The notes: a model not told the origin generated them from the sequence alone. DNA of 64,000 bases from Streptomyces sp. NBC_00236 (GCF_036195045.1 NZ_CP108100.1:4712001-4776000), one strand, 5' to 3'. Shown: positions 8,931 through 17,574, counted from the stretch's first letter. Made by a program: numbers and translations.

Positions 8931-9518
8931 ATGGGCGTATACCTGATCAGCGTCGGCGCGGAGGAGTGGTTCGGTGAGGAGGAGGGGTGGGGCGAGATCG
9001 CCACGGCGCTCAACGATGACCTGCGGCAACGCGGCCTGCCGCCCTACGACTCCGTACCGGAGGAGCCGGATTTCGTCCGCGGCTCCGGGCAGGCCTTCGA
9101 GGAGAAGCTGAGCTCCTCGATGGACGGGTTCGACGCGCTGTGCGAAGCGCACCTCTCGCGGGAGGAGACCGAGACCCTGTCCAACTGGTCGGTGCTGGTG
9201 CCGTTCTCGCTCGACGAGGAGATCCGGCTGCCGATCGGCTCCGCCTACGCCGAGTCGTCGACCGTGGTCGCCGGTGCACCCCAGGTCCTGGCCCTCGCCC
9301 AACGCCTGGCGACAGCGATCGAGTTGCCGGCGGAGACCCCGCGCATGTGCGACAACCTCGATCTGACCGTGTGGTTCCGGGAAGGAGCAGCGAAGGAACT
9401 GGCCGCTGCCCGACCGGGGCCGTGGGCCGACGACCTGGATGCGGCGTTCTACGTCGCACTGTTCCTTTGCGCTGCCGAGCACTCCGTGCGGCGGGGGTGC
9501 CCGATCGTCTACTCCTGA
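8931..9518 (+). CDS. Hypothetical protein, acidic, cytoplasmic
   Basis: A 195-aa acidic protein with no signal peptide or membrane segment. It opens MGVYLISVGAEEWFGEEEGW and ends SVRRGCPIVYS. The composition (many Glu/Asp, Ala/Leu helices) suggests a compact helical protein. I do not recognise the family. Codon use matches its neighbours. It precedes another orphan by 72 bp on the same strand. Confidence 0.75.
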   Translation: MGVYLISVGAEEWFGEEEGWGEIATALNDDLRQRGLPPYDSVPEEPDFVRGSGQAFEEKLSSSMDGFDALCEAHLSREETETLSNWSVLVPFSLDEEIRLPIGSAYAESSTVVAGAPQVLALAQRLATAIELPAETPRMCDNLDLTVWFREGAAKELAAARPGPWADDLDAAFYVALFLCAAEHSVRRGCPIVYS

Positions 9519-9590
9519 GCCGAACAGGCCGCGGCGGCATCCCCCGAACTCGTTGGACTGCTGGTCAGGGCACGTGTCAGGCTCCGGTTC

Positions 9591-10088
9591 GTGGAGATTC
9601 TCGATGTTCTGGCCGCTATGGCGAAGACGGGCCGACTGGGGCCGGCGTTCAGCGGAGCGGACTGGCGCGATGTGACCGAGGCTTTCGGCGAGCCGTGGGA
9701 GATCGGCACGACGAGCCGAAGGCGAAAGTGGCCGCGGCTCTTCGGCTACGGGGATCTTGAGCTGAGTGTCTGCCGCTGCCGGAAGGTGGGCATCATCTGC
9801 GTCCAGACCTGGCGTGACGTGGTGGAACTCCCCCCGTCCGTCACCGGGGGAGCGGGCACCTTTCCCTCAGGGCTCACGTACACGGACGTGGTTGCCGCCT
9901 TGGACAGGGCCGACTGTTCCTGGGAGCCCTGTCCGTCACTCACCTTCGGCGACCAGCGCACGCTCGTGGTGACGCCGACGGGAGCGAGCCTCACCTTCGC
10001 GATCCCCGAGGGTGAGTCACCCGTGCTGCACGGCGTGGGGCTTTCGGGCGACGGGCACGACTGTTCGGCACCCATCGTGGGTCTCTGA
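9591..10088 (+). CDS. Hypothetical protein
   Basis: A 165-aa protein read from GTG 9591; an internal ATG at 9618 is the alternative start, and neither has a strong ribosome site. The first part (AFSGADWRDVTEAFGEPWEI followed by FGYGDLELSVCR) and the Cys-containing middle (RKVGIICVQTW) look like a small alpha/beta protein. No known domain recognised. The pair 8931-9518 plus this gene has the look of a small two-gene unit (for example toxin-immunity style), but nothing in the sequence proves that. Confidence 0.68.
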   Translation: MEILDVLAAMAKTGRLGPAFSGADWRDVTEAFGEPWEIGTTSRRRKWPRLFGYGDLELSVCRCRKVGIICVQTWRDVVELPPSVTGGAGTFPSGLTYTDVVAALDRADCSWEPCPSLTFGDQRTLVVTPTGASLTFAIPEGESPVLHGVGLSGDGHDCSAPIVGL

Positions 10089-10128
10089 GTTGCGGAATTG
10101 AGGGGATCTCATCTCTGCCGTAGGAGCG

Positions 10129-10148
10129 GCGCACCTTCAGGGGTGCGC
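10129..10148. terminator. Short hairpin between convergent genes
   Basis: A perfect 7-bp stem (10129-10135 with 10142-10148) around a 6-nt loop. It lies in the 60-bp gap between the convergent orphan gene and the sigma factor gene, and reaches their stop region. There is no clear T run on either side, which is common for actinomycete terminators. Confidence 0.45.
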
Positions 10149-11075
10149 TCACCCGGACGCCGGCTCGTCACCGTCCCCCAGCCACGGCCGCAGCTTCTCC
10201 GGGTTGCGGACCACCCAGATCCGGGTGATGCGGCCGTCGACGATCTCGAACGAGGCCACGGTCATCACGGCGCCGCCCCGCTGGGCCACCAGCCCCGGCG
10301 CGCCGTTGACCGACCGCTCCAGGAGTTCGAGGCCCGGGGCCCTGTCGGCGATGGCGACCATGTACTGGGCGATGAGCGCGCCGCCCTCGATCGGGCGCAA
10401 CGCGGTGCCGACCAGGCCGCCGCCGTCGGCGGTCATCACGGCGGCGGGGTCCAGAAGGCCGACGAGAGCCGCTACGTTCTTGGTCTCCCACGCCTCCTTG
10501 ACGTGCCGCACCGCCTCCGCCTGCCCGGTCCCCGTCGCCGGGGACTCGGCCGCCCGCACCCGGCGCCGGGCGGAGGCCGCGAGTTGCTTGCAGGCGGCGG
10601 AGGTCCGGCCGAGGACGTCGGCGATCTCGGCGAAGGGGTACCGGAAGACGTCGTGCAGGACGAACGCGACCCGCTCGGCGGGCGTCATCGACTCCAGGAC
10701 GACGAGGAAGGCCATCGTCACCGATTCGTCCAGGACCATCTGGTCGGCGGGATCGGTGTGATCGGCGCCCCGGCCGCGGTCCCACTCGGTACGGTCCGGC
10801 AACGGCTCGGGCAGCCATGCGCCGACGTACCGTTCGCGCCGGGCCCGCGCCGAGCCGAGCACGTCCAGGCAGATGCGACCGGTCACCGTCGACAGCCAGG
10901 CGCCGGGGGACACGATCTCGTCCCGCCGGTTCTGTGACAGGGCGTACCAGCGTGCGTACGCCTCCTGGACGGCGTCTTCTGCCTCGGCCAGTGAGCCGAG
11001 CAACCGGTAGGCAACATTGAGCAGTTGGCGCCGCTCGCCGGCTATGTCATCGATGGCCGCCCTCGCCGTCCCCAC
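10149..11075 (-). CDS. sigJ: ECF41-type RNA polymerase sigma factor (SigJ-like)
   Basis: A 308-aa protein from GTG 11075, preceded by AGGCGAGGGGG; the open frame extends further upstream without coding character. Region 2 is LLNVAYRLLGSLAEAEDAVQ, followed by the group signature WLPEPLP between regions 2 and 4. Region 4 is MTPAERVAFVLHDVFRYPFAE...TSAACKQLA. The C-terminal third is a SnoaL-like fold with DGGG and a final NPEKL, the motifs that define ECF41; in that group the extension modulates activity in place of a separate anti-sigma factor. ECF41 genes usually sit beside an oxidoreductase or carboxymuconolactone decarboxylase; here the divergent neighbour is a small membrane protein. Confidence 0.9.
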   Translation of the reverse strand: MGTARAAIDDIAGERRQLLNVAYRLLGSLAEAEDAVQEAYARWYALSQNRRDEIVSPGAWLSTVTGRICLDVLGSARARRERYVGAWLPEPLPDRTEWDRGRGADHTDPADQMVLDESVTMAFLVVLESMTPAERVAFVLHDVFRYPFAEIADVLGRTSAACKQLAASARRRVRAAESPATGTGQAEAVRHVKEAWETKNVAALVGLLDPAAVMTADGGGLVGTALRPIEGGALIAQYMVAIADRAPGLELLERSVNGAPGLVAQRGGAVMTVASFEIVDGRITRIWVVRNPEKLRPWLGDGDEPASG

Positions 11076-11177
11076 GTCCCGAACGCCCCCTCGCCTTACG
11101 TTTCGCGGGCCCGCGTCGTCGGGCTGGTAAGACCCTATCGATCTACTGCCCAGCGGGGCGGAAAAGGGGACCGTCGC

Positions 11178-11543
11178 ATGGCGACCCAGGCAACGGCAGC
11201 ACCGCGTCGCATCTCGTTTCTGCAGATCGCGATCGCCCTGCAGGCCCTGACCATCTTCCTCCAGGCGATCTCCGCCGGACTGCTGCTGACCTCGTCCTAC
11301 GGAGAGACGCTGCACAGCGCGGGCGCCCGCGTCATGTACGGGGCCGCGATGCTGTACGTGATCGCGGCGGTACTGGCGTGGAAGCCGGGCGGCGGCCCGG
11401 CCAGGCCCATCTGGTACGCCTCGGGCTTCCTGGTCCTCGCCTCGGTCCAGGTGGTCCTCGGGATCGCCCACGTACCGTCGGTCCATCTTCCCCTGGGAGT
11501 CCTGATGTTCGGCCTGAGCCTGTTGGCACTGGCCCGGCGCTGA
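11178..11543 (+). CDS. Small four-helix membrane protein
   Basis: A 121-aa protein from ATG 11178 with AAAGGGGA 7 bp upstream; the longer open frame to 11025 has no ribosome site. There are four hydrophobic segments (IAIALQALTIFLQAISAGLLL; YGAAMLYVIAAVLAW; YASGFLVLASVQVVLGIA; LPLGVLMFGLSLLAL), so it is almost entirely membrane-embedded. Function unknown. It is divergent from the ECF41 sigma gene across about 100 bp and could be its target or partner. Confidence 0.83.
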   Translation: MATQATAAPRRISFLQIAIALQALTIFLQAISAGLLLTSSYGETLHSAGARVMYGAAMLYVIAAVLAWKPGGGPARPIWYASGFLVLASVQVVLGIAHVPSVHLPLGVLMFGLSLLALARR

Positions 11544-11628
11544 AGCCCGGTACGGGGGTCCGGGCGGCGGGCCTGTCCGGCGGATCGTGCCGGACAGGCC
11601 ACCGGGCCCGGAGGCGGGTGAACCGTAC

Positions 11629-12177
11629 TCAGCGCTTCAGCGTGAAGGTGAAGTCGGCGGAGAGCTTGCCGCTCAGCCGGACGGCCGAGACGAGCCTCCC
11701 CTCCGTGATCAGCCGCCCGACCGCGCCCCGCGAGAGCCCGCAGCCTTCGGCGATGAGCCGCGCCGGCCTGACCGGTATCGGGGCGGCGAAGCGGACCGCG
11801 ACATCGATCCCCTCGCGGTCCAGGCGATCCGTTCCGCCGGTGCAGAGACGCCAGGCGCCGGCCCAGTCGAGGGCGACGTGGTTGCGGTGACGTACGACCG
11901 GATCCTGGAGCAACTCCGCTGCCAAGCCGGGATCGTTGGCGTGCATGCGGTCCAGCAGCTCAGGTCGTACGGAGCGCACATGGGTCCGCTCCAAGGCCGT
12001 GAGTTTCGTGGTCTCCCCGCATGCGGTGCAGAGAGCGAGGAGCCAGGCGTCGAGCAGCTTGTGGTTCGCGTTGACGCGGAACTTGCCGTTCGCCCGGAAG
12101 CGTTCGGCCGCGCACGAGTGGCAGCGACGGATGACGAGTGGCAGGCAAGTGGGCATGACGAGCCAGTTGTTGAGCAC
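11629..12177 (-). CDS. DUF1062 domain-containing protein
   Basis: A 182-aa protein beginning VLNNWLVMPTCLPLVIRRC. It has two CxxC-type pairs (RRCHSCAAERFRANGKFRVN and ALCTACGETTKL), the likely zinc ligands of the DUF1062 family. The C-terminal part ends with a helix-turn-helix-looking stretch (RLIAEGCGLSRGAVGRLITEGRL) and GKLSADFTFTLKR. The molecular role of DUF1062 is not established. Start GTG 12177 is the longest in frame; ATG 12156 is the alternative, and neither has a clear ribosome site. Confidence 0.82.
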   Translation of the reverse strand: MLNNWLVMPTCLPLVIRRCHSCAAERFRANGKFRVNANHKLLDAWLLALCTACGETTKLTALERTHVRSVRPELLDRMHANDPGLAAELLQDPVVRHRNHVALDWAGAWRLCTGGTDRLDREGIDVAVRFAAPIPVRPARLIAEGCGLSRGAVGRLITEGRLVSAVRLSGKLSADFTFTLKR

Positions 12178-12382
12178 AGAGGTGCACCGGTTTCAGGTGA
12201 GAAGTCCGCAGCAGAAAACAGCGCGGCGCACAGGCGCGACGCGCGACAGATCAGCAGTGGGGAGGTCTCACGCGGTGTACAACGGAACATCCTTGCCTGG
12301 ACGACGTGGTGGCTCGGCAGCACGGTAGGGGAGCGTGGCAACGGCGTTCCACCGGTTTTCGTGCTTCACGCCACCGGGTTGA

Positions 12383-12982
12383 TCAGGACGCCCGCATGCT
12401 GCCGCTCCGCGTACGGACCAGAGGCGCGAGGCCCGCCATGAGGGCCAGGGCGGCGACCGGGATCAGATCGAGGTTCACGGCGATGAGGAGGAAGGCGGCG
12501 AAGACGAGCACCGGGCTCCACGCCGGAAGCTGCCGCGGCCGGGACGCGACCAGCATGACCAGCAGGGTGAGGATGCCGACCTGGAAGGCCGGGGGACCCA
12601 CGAGCTCCAGCGGTTCGGGCAGCGGGGCGGCGTCGTCGAAGCGGGGGAACAGGTCCCCGGTGATCACCCACAGGAAGCACCCGGCGCCGAACACCCCGGC
12701 GACCATGGCCGCCCCGGCGGCCGCCGCCCTTCGCGCCGTATCGACGTGGACCAGGCTGCGCAGCTCCACGACGAGCGCGCCGAGCAGGAGGAAGGCGGCG
12801 AAGAAGAAGGAGTGCCCGATGTTCCAGGCGAGCCCGGGCCCGTGGTCGCCGTCCCTGCCGTCGATGAGGCGGAACACACCGTAGAGAAGCATGAACAGCG
12901 GAACGAGCACGGCGAACAGGCGAGTTGTGCGCGTGGTTTCGGTCATGTGGCTACGGTTGCGGAGGCCGGGGGCGCGGTCCAT
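12383..12982 (-). CDS. Multi-pass membrane protein of unknown function
   Basis: A 199-aa protein from ATG 12982 (AGGGA 8 bp upstream); ATG 12946 is an in-frame alternative that starts MTETTRTTRL. Five or six hydrophobic helices fill it, for example LFAVLVPLFMLLYGVF, HSFFFAAFLLLGALVV, GVFGAGCFLWVITG and FQVGILTLLVMLVA. There are no transporter or enzyme motifs. The pattern resembles small actinomycete integral membrane proteins of unassigned role. Confidence 0.8.
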   Translation of the reverse strand: MDRAPGLRNRSHMTETTRTTRLFAVLVPLFMLLYGVFRLIDGRDGDHGPGLAWNIGHSFFFAAFLLLGALVVELRSLVHVDTARRAAAAGAAMVAGVFGAGCFLWVITGDLFPRFDDAAPLPEPLELVGPPAFQVGILTLLVMLVASRPRQLPAWSPVLVFAAFLLIAVNLDLIPVAALALMAGLAPLVRTRSGSMRAS

Positions 12983-13325
12983 CGGGACGATCCCTGGTTA
13001 GGCCCGGAGGTGTTCCCCCTAGTACTCCAGCAGGACATACACCGACGTCCGACTGGAGTACTGAGGACTGCTCAGGCATCTTGGCACCACACTCGGCGGA
13101 CAGTACGGTGTCAGCTCGCGACGTCGATCAGCACGTCCCGCAGCCGTACTTCCACGGAAGCCCTCTCCGTCCGTCGTGACCGGGCACCACTGATGCCGTC
13201 GGGCGTGCGCAGGCAGCCGAGGCCCGGCATGTGCCGGCAGGGGGGCGGCGTACCCTTCGAGAAAGATGCCGAGGTCGATTGGTGTCGAGGGACGCTGTGC
13301 GCGGGGGCGGTGCGTCCCGGCCGGT
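12983..13325. other. Gene-free gap with a nested inverted repeat
   Basis: This 343-bp gap holds an inverted repeat at 13021-13062: outer 10-bp perfect arms 13021-13030 and 13053-13062 (AGTACTCCAG), inner 4-bp arms 13033-13036 and 13047-13050. The size and layout resemble the ends of a small mobile or repetitive element, or a terminator for the SARP gene, which ends at 13326 and reads toward it. A short minus-strand frame ending near 13111 has coding-like wobble bases but no recognisable match. Confidence 0.45.
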
Positions 13326-14180
13326 TCAGCACACGCGGGCGGATTTGGGTCCCGATGCGGTGCCCCGCACCCCGGCGGCGTGGCTCACCGTGCCGTCCAC
13401 CTCGAAGGTGTCCGACTGGGTCCTGATGGACCGCTGGAGGCGCTGCAGCGGCAGCGAGGGCTCCAGGCCCAACTCGCTGTCGAGCGCGGCGTGCAGCCGC
13501 TGATAGGCGCGCAGGGCCTCGCCGCGCCGCCCCGAGCGGTGCAGCGCCAGCATGAACTGGGCATGCAGTCCCTCGTGCGTACGGTAGCGGTGGACGAGGA
13601 ACGTCAGTTCCGACACCAGTTCACGGTGGCGGCCGAGGCGGAGGTCGGCCTCGATGCGCTGGTCGAGGGCGAACAGGCGTGCCTCTGCGAGCCGTTCGAC
13701 CTCCATGGTGATCAGGCTGCCCGCCTGGATGTCGGCGAGCGCGCTCTCGCCGGACCACAGGTCCAGGGCCTCGCGCAGCTTGCGGGTCGCGCCCTGGTAG
13801 TCCTCGATGTCCATGGCGCGGAACCCGGCGGCGGCGCGGCGTTCGAAGGTCCGGAAGTCGACGCTGCCGCCTCCCGTCTCGAGCCGGTACCCCCCGGGCA
13901 GGGTGACCAGGATGTCCTTGGCGCCCTCGCGGCCGCTGCCCTCGCGGGCGAGCGCCTCACCGATGAGGTCGCGCAGTTGCAGCACGTACGTTTGCAGCGT
14001 TGTACGGGCGCTGCGCGGCGGATTGTGGCCCCACAACTCCTCCGCCAGCATCGACACGGGGACCATCTGGTCGGCGTGCAGCGCGAGTAGAGCGAGAACC
14101 TGTCTTGGCTTCGGCGCGGAAGGGGCGGCGGAGTGTCCGCCTACGCGCACTGACATCGAACCCAGAACCTGGATGTCCAT
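13326..14180 (-). CDS. SARP family activator (AfsR/SARP, BTAD domain)
   Basis: A 284-aa protein of single-domain SARP size. The N-terminal winged-helix DNA-binding domain (about 1-95) starts MDIQVLGSMSVRVGG and includes PKPRQVLALLALHADQMVPV and LWGHNPPRSARTTLQTYV. The bacterial transcriptional activator domain (about 105-255) contains DFRTFERRAAAGFRAM and ends LHAALDSELGLEPS. A GGGGAG ribosome site lies before ATG 14180. SARPs are pathway-specific activators that bind heptamer direct repeats with an 11-bp period just upstream of -10 regions. Such a repeat lies before the FAAL gene of this cluster, so this is the prime candidate activator of the lipopeptide genes. It has no TTA codon that I could see. 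Confidence 0.92.
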   Translation of the reverse strand: MDIQVLGSMSVRVGGHSAAPSAPKPRQVLALLALHADQMVPVSMLAEELWGHNPPRSARTTLQTYVLQLRDLIGEALAREGSGREGAKDILVTLPGGYRLETGGGSVDFRTFERRAAAGFRAMDIEDYQGATRKLREALDLWSGESALADIQAGSLITMEVERLAEARLFALDQRIEADLRLGRHRELVSELTFLVHRYRTHEGLHAQFMLALHRSGRRGEALRAYQRLHAALDSELGLEPSLPLQRLQRSIRTQSDTFEVDGTVSHAAGVRGTASGPKSARVC

Positions 14181-14337
14181 ATTCTGCTCCCCGTTGAGTG
14201 GTACTTTGCGGCTCGTTCGATCGGATGGTGAGGGCTCGGGACGGGTGTCCTGGGCCGGCTTGGTGGCGTTGGACCGGGTGTGTCAATGACTGCCGGGGTC
14301 CTCGCGGCCACGGGCTGAGCGCCAGCGTCCTGAGTGC

Positions 14338-14880
14338 GTGGTGGCGCCCGTGGAGGAGAGGCGCCGGGGCGCCCTGCCTGTCGCCGGCGACTCTCTGCGC
14401 CGGCTGGACGTGGCCGCGGTCGTCGATGGGCTGTGCCCTTGCGCTGCGCGGGCGTACGTGACACACGGTCAGGGGGTGGAGGCGCTCGTCGCGAACCGGC
14501 TCGCCTCGCTGATACCGGTGCCGATGGTGCTGTTCCGGGCCGGGGGCCGGGCCCGCGCCCGAGTGGTGGAGGAGGGGTTCGGCACGGAGCCGGCCCTGCT
14601 CAACGGCGTCCACCCGGACGAGCGGTTGCCGGCCATCACGTACGGGCATCCCAAGGGCCTGCGCACGGAGCTGAAGAAGGTCGGAGCGGGCCTCGCGGCC
14701 GCCGGCGACGGCGGAATCCCCGTCCACGCGCGCGTCTTCGACGGCGGGGCCGCCGAGATCCTCTAAGTCGCCGACGCGATGAAGGACCAGGTCGCGTGCG
14801 CGGCGGGCGGGAGCCGCTGTACGACCGTCGAGAACGTCGCCGCAGAGCACGGCGTGGCCGCCCGTCCGTGTCGGTATCTC
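14338..14880 (+). pseudogene. Decayed IS4/IS1634-type transposase (DUF4277 family)
   Basis: The frame reads ...GALPVAGDSLRRLDVAAVVDG, then THGQGVEALVANRLASLIPVP and VVEEGFGTEPALLN, matching the N-terminus of IS1634-type transposases. It then jumps to YGHPKGLRTELKKVGAGLA and GDGGIPVHARVFDGGAAEI, which in the family lies about 80-100 residues further on. So an internal segment is deleted. A TAA stop at 14764-14766 interrupts it, and family-like sequence (VADAMKDQV...TVENVAA) continues in frame after the stop. The rest of the usual ~550 residues is missing. It lies directly upstream of the SARP gene and marks past insertion at the cluster border. Confidence 0.8.
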
Positions 14881-15036
14881 GCCTTGCTGGGACTCTGTGT
14901 GGTGGTGCGTCAGGTCGGACGCGCCCCGGGCCCGGAGCGGACCCCGGCCGGGCTCCGCCCGGGATGCCGCAGAGTGCGGTGCACCCGCCGGACGGCCCCC
15001 TGCCGACTCGGCGAACTCCGCCCGAGGATCGGGAAC

Positions 15037-15138
15037 ATGGCCGATCCGCCGACCGTACAGATCACCCGCGGTGTCCAATTCCACCCCCTCGAACTCCTCG
15101 GCATCGAAGTCACACGAACCCGCCGGCCACAGACCTGA
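15037..15138 (+). CDS. Possible 33-aa small ORF, unknown
   Basis: ATG 15037 with GAGG 9 bp upstream opens a 33-codon frame (MADPPTVQITRGVQFHPLEL and so on) with GC-rich third positions. It could be a small peptide gene or a fragment of a decayed gene, because it lies in a region of relics. No family recognised. Confidence 0.25.
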   Translation: MADPPTVQITRGVQFHPLELLGIEVTRTRRPQT

Positions 15139-16369
15139 ATCGGTGACCTGCGCAGTACGGACCCGGACGAGCGCCAGGCGGGTTGCCCGTGCTCATCGTG
15201 CTGTCGACGCCGTGCATTGCAGCAGGCCTCCACCGAACCCTTTCATAAAAAACCCGCCCGGTCGGCTTTGTCAATGCAAACGATCCGAACCATAGCGACC
15301 TTTTCCCCAATTAGCCCGGAGAATCCGTCGCGAAACACCTGACAAGTGCTCCAAACACCCTCCAGGTCACCTTGATTTGCCCTCTTGAAGCGCTCGCAAG
15401 GAAGAAGAACAAGGAAGCGGAAGATGGCTGCCGGGTCTCATATAGAGGAAGGGAGGGCATTCCGTGGCTGCCGGGTGAAGGCGGCGCGCCGACTGCGTCT
15501 GTTCCGTGTACGGGGAGAGGCGCTGGTAGGCGGGGTGCGAGTCGCCGATGGCGTACTCGATCGCCGCGGAGAGGGCCTTGACGTCGAACAGGACGCCCCG
15601 CAGGGCGTCCTGGACCGGATCGGGTCCCCATGAGGGCGTAAGCGGGCCACAACGCCGTCCTGTCGGCCCGGGCCAAGGGTGTTGGAGAACTTCTGCCGCA
15701 CGGTGACTCCGAGGCCGTGGCGAGAATGTTCATCGTCCGTTCACCGGCGCCCGGGCGCTGCCGAAGATCCCGACGGATCACGCAGACATCTTCGGGCGGG
15801 TGACGGGGACGCTCCAGCACCTGCCGGCATCGGACTTGGTTCCGGGAGCGCTCATCCGCGGGACGTCCTCCGGGCCGGGCAGCGCACCTGGCGTGAGGCC
15901 GCGACGCAGCGTGACCAGGAAGAGGACGAGTTCGTGCCCGCACTCATCGGGTGAGTCCGCTCGGTGATCCATCAGCCATCGCCGGAGAGCGGCTCGCGCC
16001 CGGCGGCGACCTGGCGTCCTCGCTGATCGCACCCCTCCGAGCAGGGCGAAGGCTCGGGCGGTCAGGGACTCCTGGGCACGCCGCACCTGGGGGTCGCGGC
16101 CGGGCGGGACACCAGGGGCTCGCTCGGCACCACGCCGTGCGGCACTCGCTCACCCACCGTCCATGGCTACGCGCAGTCACCGGTGCTGCTCGACGCGTCG
16201 GTGGCCCGACCGCCCCGGGCCCGGCCGCGCCCGCGCCGACGGGGCGGCGCGGTGCCGAGGACACCCGCTCCGGGCCGGCGGTCCCGCAAGGCCGCGGCCA
16301 CGGTGTGCCGCGGCCCTTCGGGGCGCCGGCCGCCCCGGTCCCGTCCGCCGTGTCGGCGCGGCCCGTTCC
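15139..16369. other. Degenerate region with gene scraps, no intact gene
   Basis: About 1.2 kb without a credible full-length gene. A lower-GC pocket lies around 15240-15400. On the minus strand between about 15640 and 15460 there is a short coding-like run (DPVQDALRGVLFDVKALSAA, then IEYAIGDSHPAYQRLSPYTE) with strong GC3; it appears to need a frameshift near 15640 to join upstream coding-like sequence. On the plus strand 15770-15955 another run ends WREAATQRDQEEDEFVPALI, again frame-disrupted. Both look like remains of lost genes. I cannot name either. Confidence 0.5.
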
Positions 16370-16993
16370 CTACGCCGCGTCGGCGCGGTGCGCCGGGGCG
16401 TCCACGGTGGCGAGCGCCTCGGCCGTGACCAGGGACGGCAGCAGCAGACGCCAGAACCGGTCGATCCCCTCGGCCGCGAGCCAGCGCGGATCGGTACGGC
16501 CGAGCACCTCGAAACCGGTGGTCGCGGCCACGATCGAGGTCACCGCCTCCTGTTCGGAGACGTTCTCGGCGAGCAGACGTTCGGTGGCCGCCTCGGTGAT
16601 CATCCGCTGGACGCAGCGATACCACTCGCCGCGCAGATCCAGACCGGTGCCGTCGCTTGCCTCGCAGCTCAGGTGGTATCCGGCGCGGGCCACCACGTCA
16701 TCGGACAACTGCTCGGCCATGGCCCGTGAGGTGCCGATGAGCCGCTGCAGCGCGTTGTCGCCCGGACGGCGTGCCTCGGTCGCCGTCCGGCGCAGCGTCG
16801 CGGCCGCCGTGGCCTCCACGGTGGCGGCCACCACGGCCTTGTTCTCGAAGTGGAAGTGCAGCGCGCCACGGCTGACCCCGGCGTTGGAACTGATCTCCGT
16901 CAGCTTCGTCCGGGTATAGCCGCACCGCTCGAAGACCTCGGCGGCCGAAAGGATGAGCGCTTGACGAGTCCGGACGGCGCGCTCCTGCCTCAT
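16370..16993 (-). CDS. ScbR/ArpA-like gamma-butyrolactone-receptor family regulator (TetR superfamily)
   Basis: A 207-aa protein from ATG 16993 with AGGGAG 10 bp upstream. It opens MRQERAVRTRQALILSAAEV, and the recognition helix ends GVSRGALHFHFENK, the ScbR/ArpA style (GALYFHF). The ligand domain contains VVARAGYHLSCE and LDLRGEWYRCV, which parallel the VVARAGVRLS...DRRG segment of true receptors. No butyrolactone synthase gene (AfsA/ScbA type) is in the window, so it may be an orphan pseudo-receptor that responds to other signals. It probably represses itself and cluster promoters. A generic TetR regulator is the alternative. Confidence 0.8.
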   Translation of the reverse strand: MRQERAVRTRQALILSAAEVFERCGYTRTKLTEISSNAGVSRGALHFHFENKAVVAATVEATAAATLRRTATEARRPGDNALQRLIGTSRAMAEQLSDDVVARAGYHLSCEASDGTGLDLRGEWYRCVQRMITEAATERLLAENVSEQEAVTSIVAATTGFEVLGRTDPRWLAAEGIDRFWRLLLPSLVTAEALATVDAPAHRADAA

Positions 16994-17047
16994 TCCCGAT
17001 AACTCCCTATTGGCTCCCTCTAGGGCTGATGTATGGCGCCGATAATA

Positions 17048-17063
17048 AACCGTCTTAGCGGTT
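17048..17063. promoter_or_regulatory. ARE-like inverted repeat upstream of ScbR-like gene
   Basis: AACCG (17048-17052), a 6-bp spacer and CGGTT (17059-17063) form a perfect inverted repeat about 55 bp before the start codon. Autoregulatory elements bound by gamma-butyrolactone receptors share the AACCG...CGGTT style of half-sites. It is the likely autorepression site. Confidence 0.5.
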
Positions 17064-17302
17064 GCCAATGGTGGCATGGGTTTACGCTCCTCCCTCATTC
17101 GTTGCACGGCCGAAGGGCCCGACATTCGTGGCACGGCCGAAGAGCCCGACGGCACCGAGGCGGCCCGCTCCCCGGCCGGAAAGCTGACCCGGGCCGGGCG
17201 CGGCACGTCGGCTCCGGAAGCCCGTGCCCTGCTTCGCGAGTACGGATTCCGGGGGCAACGCCAGGGCCGTGGAGGGCACGCAGCACCCGGACGGCGGCGC
17301 CG

Positions 17303-17348
17303 GTCCGGTACGTCAGCGGCCGGGCCCGTCCGGTACGTCAGCGGCCGG
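17303..17348. repeat. Perfect 21-bp direct repeat
   Basis: Two identical 21-bp copies (17303-17323 and 17328-17348) separated by 4 bp, so a 25-bp period. Each begins GTCCGGTACGTC. Function unknown; possibly a slippage duplication or a repeated protein-binding site. Confidence 0.7.
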
Positions 17349-17545
17349 CCCGGAAAGCATCAGGCGGCCGGGTGGCCGGGTGGCCGGTGGTCAGCGGGGA
17401 GACGGAAAGGAGGCGGTCGGGAGTCGGGGCGGCCACACCGTGCGTCCGGCAGGACCGCCACCGCACCGGGCAGGCGGGCCTTTCACCACACGCCCGCCCC
17501 AACCCTTGGACAGGAAGGGGCAGGAAGAGACAGGAAAAGAGATGA

Positions 17546-17574
17546 CGGCGGCTGCCGGGGGAGGACAGCCGCCG
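17546..17574 (-). terminator. Hairpin after the ABC permease gene
   Basis: Nine-base perfect arms (17546-17554 and 17566-17574) around an 11-nt loop, starting 8 bp beyond the permease stop. This is the probable terminator of the leftward exporter, and possibly of the whole leftward NRPS transcript. Confidence 0.6.

Noticed and set aside
11076..11486. N-terminal extension of the sigma factor to 11486
   Set aside because: It would be antisense to the small membrane protein and has no sigma-factor similarity; normal ECF41 length is reached from GTG 11075.
15951..16919. 322-codon plus-strand frame over the ScbR-like gene
   Set aside because: Antisense to the TetR-family gene, with Arg/Ser/Ala-rich composition and no domain.
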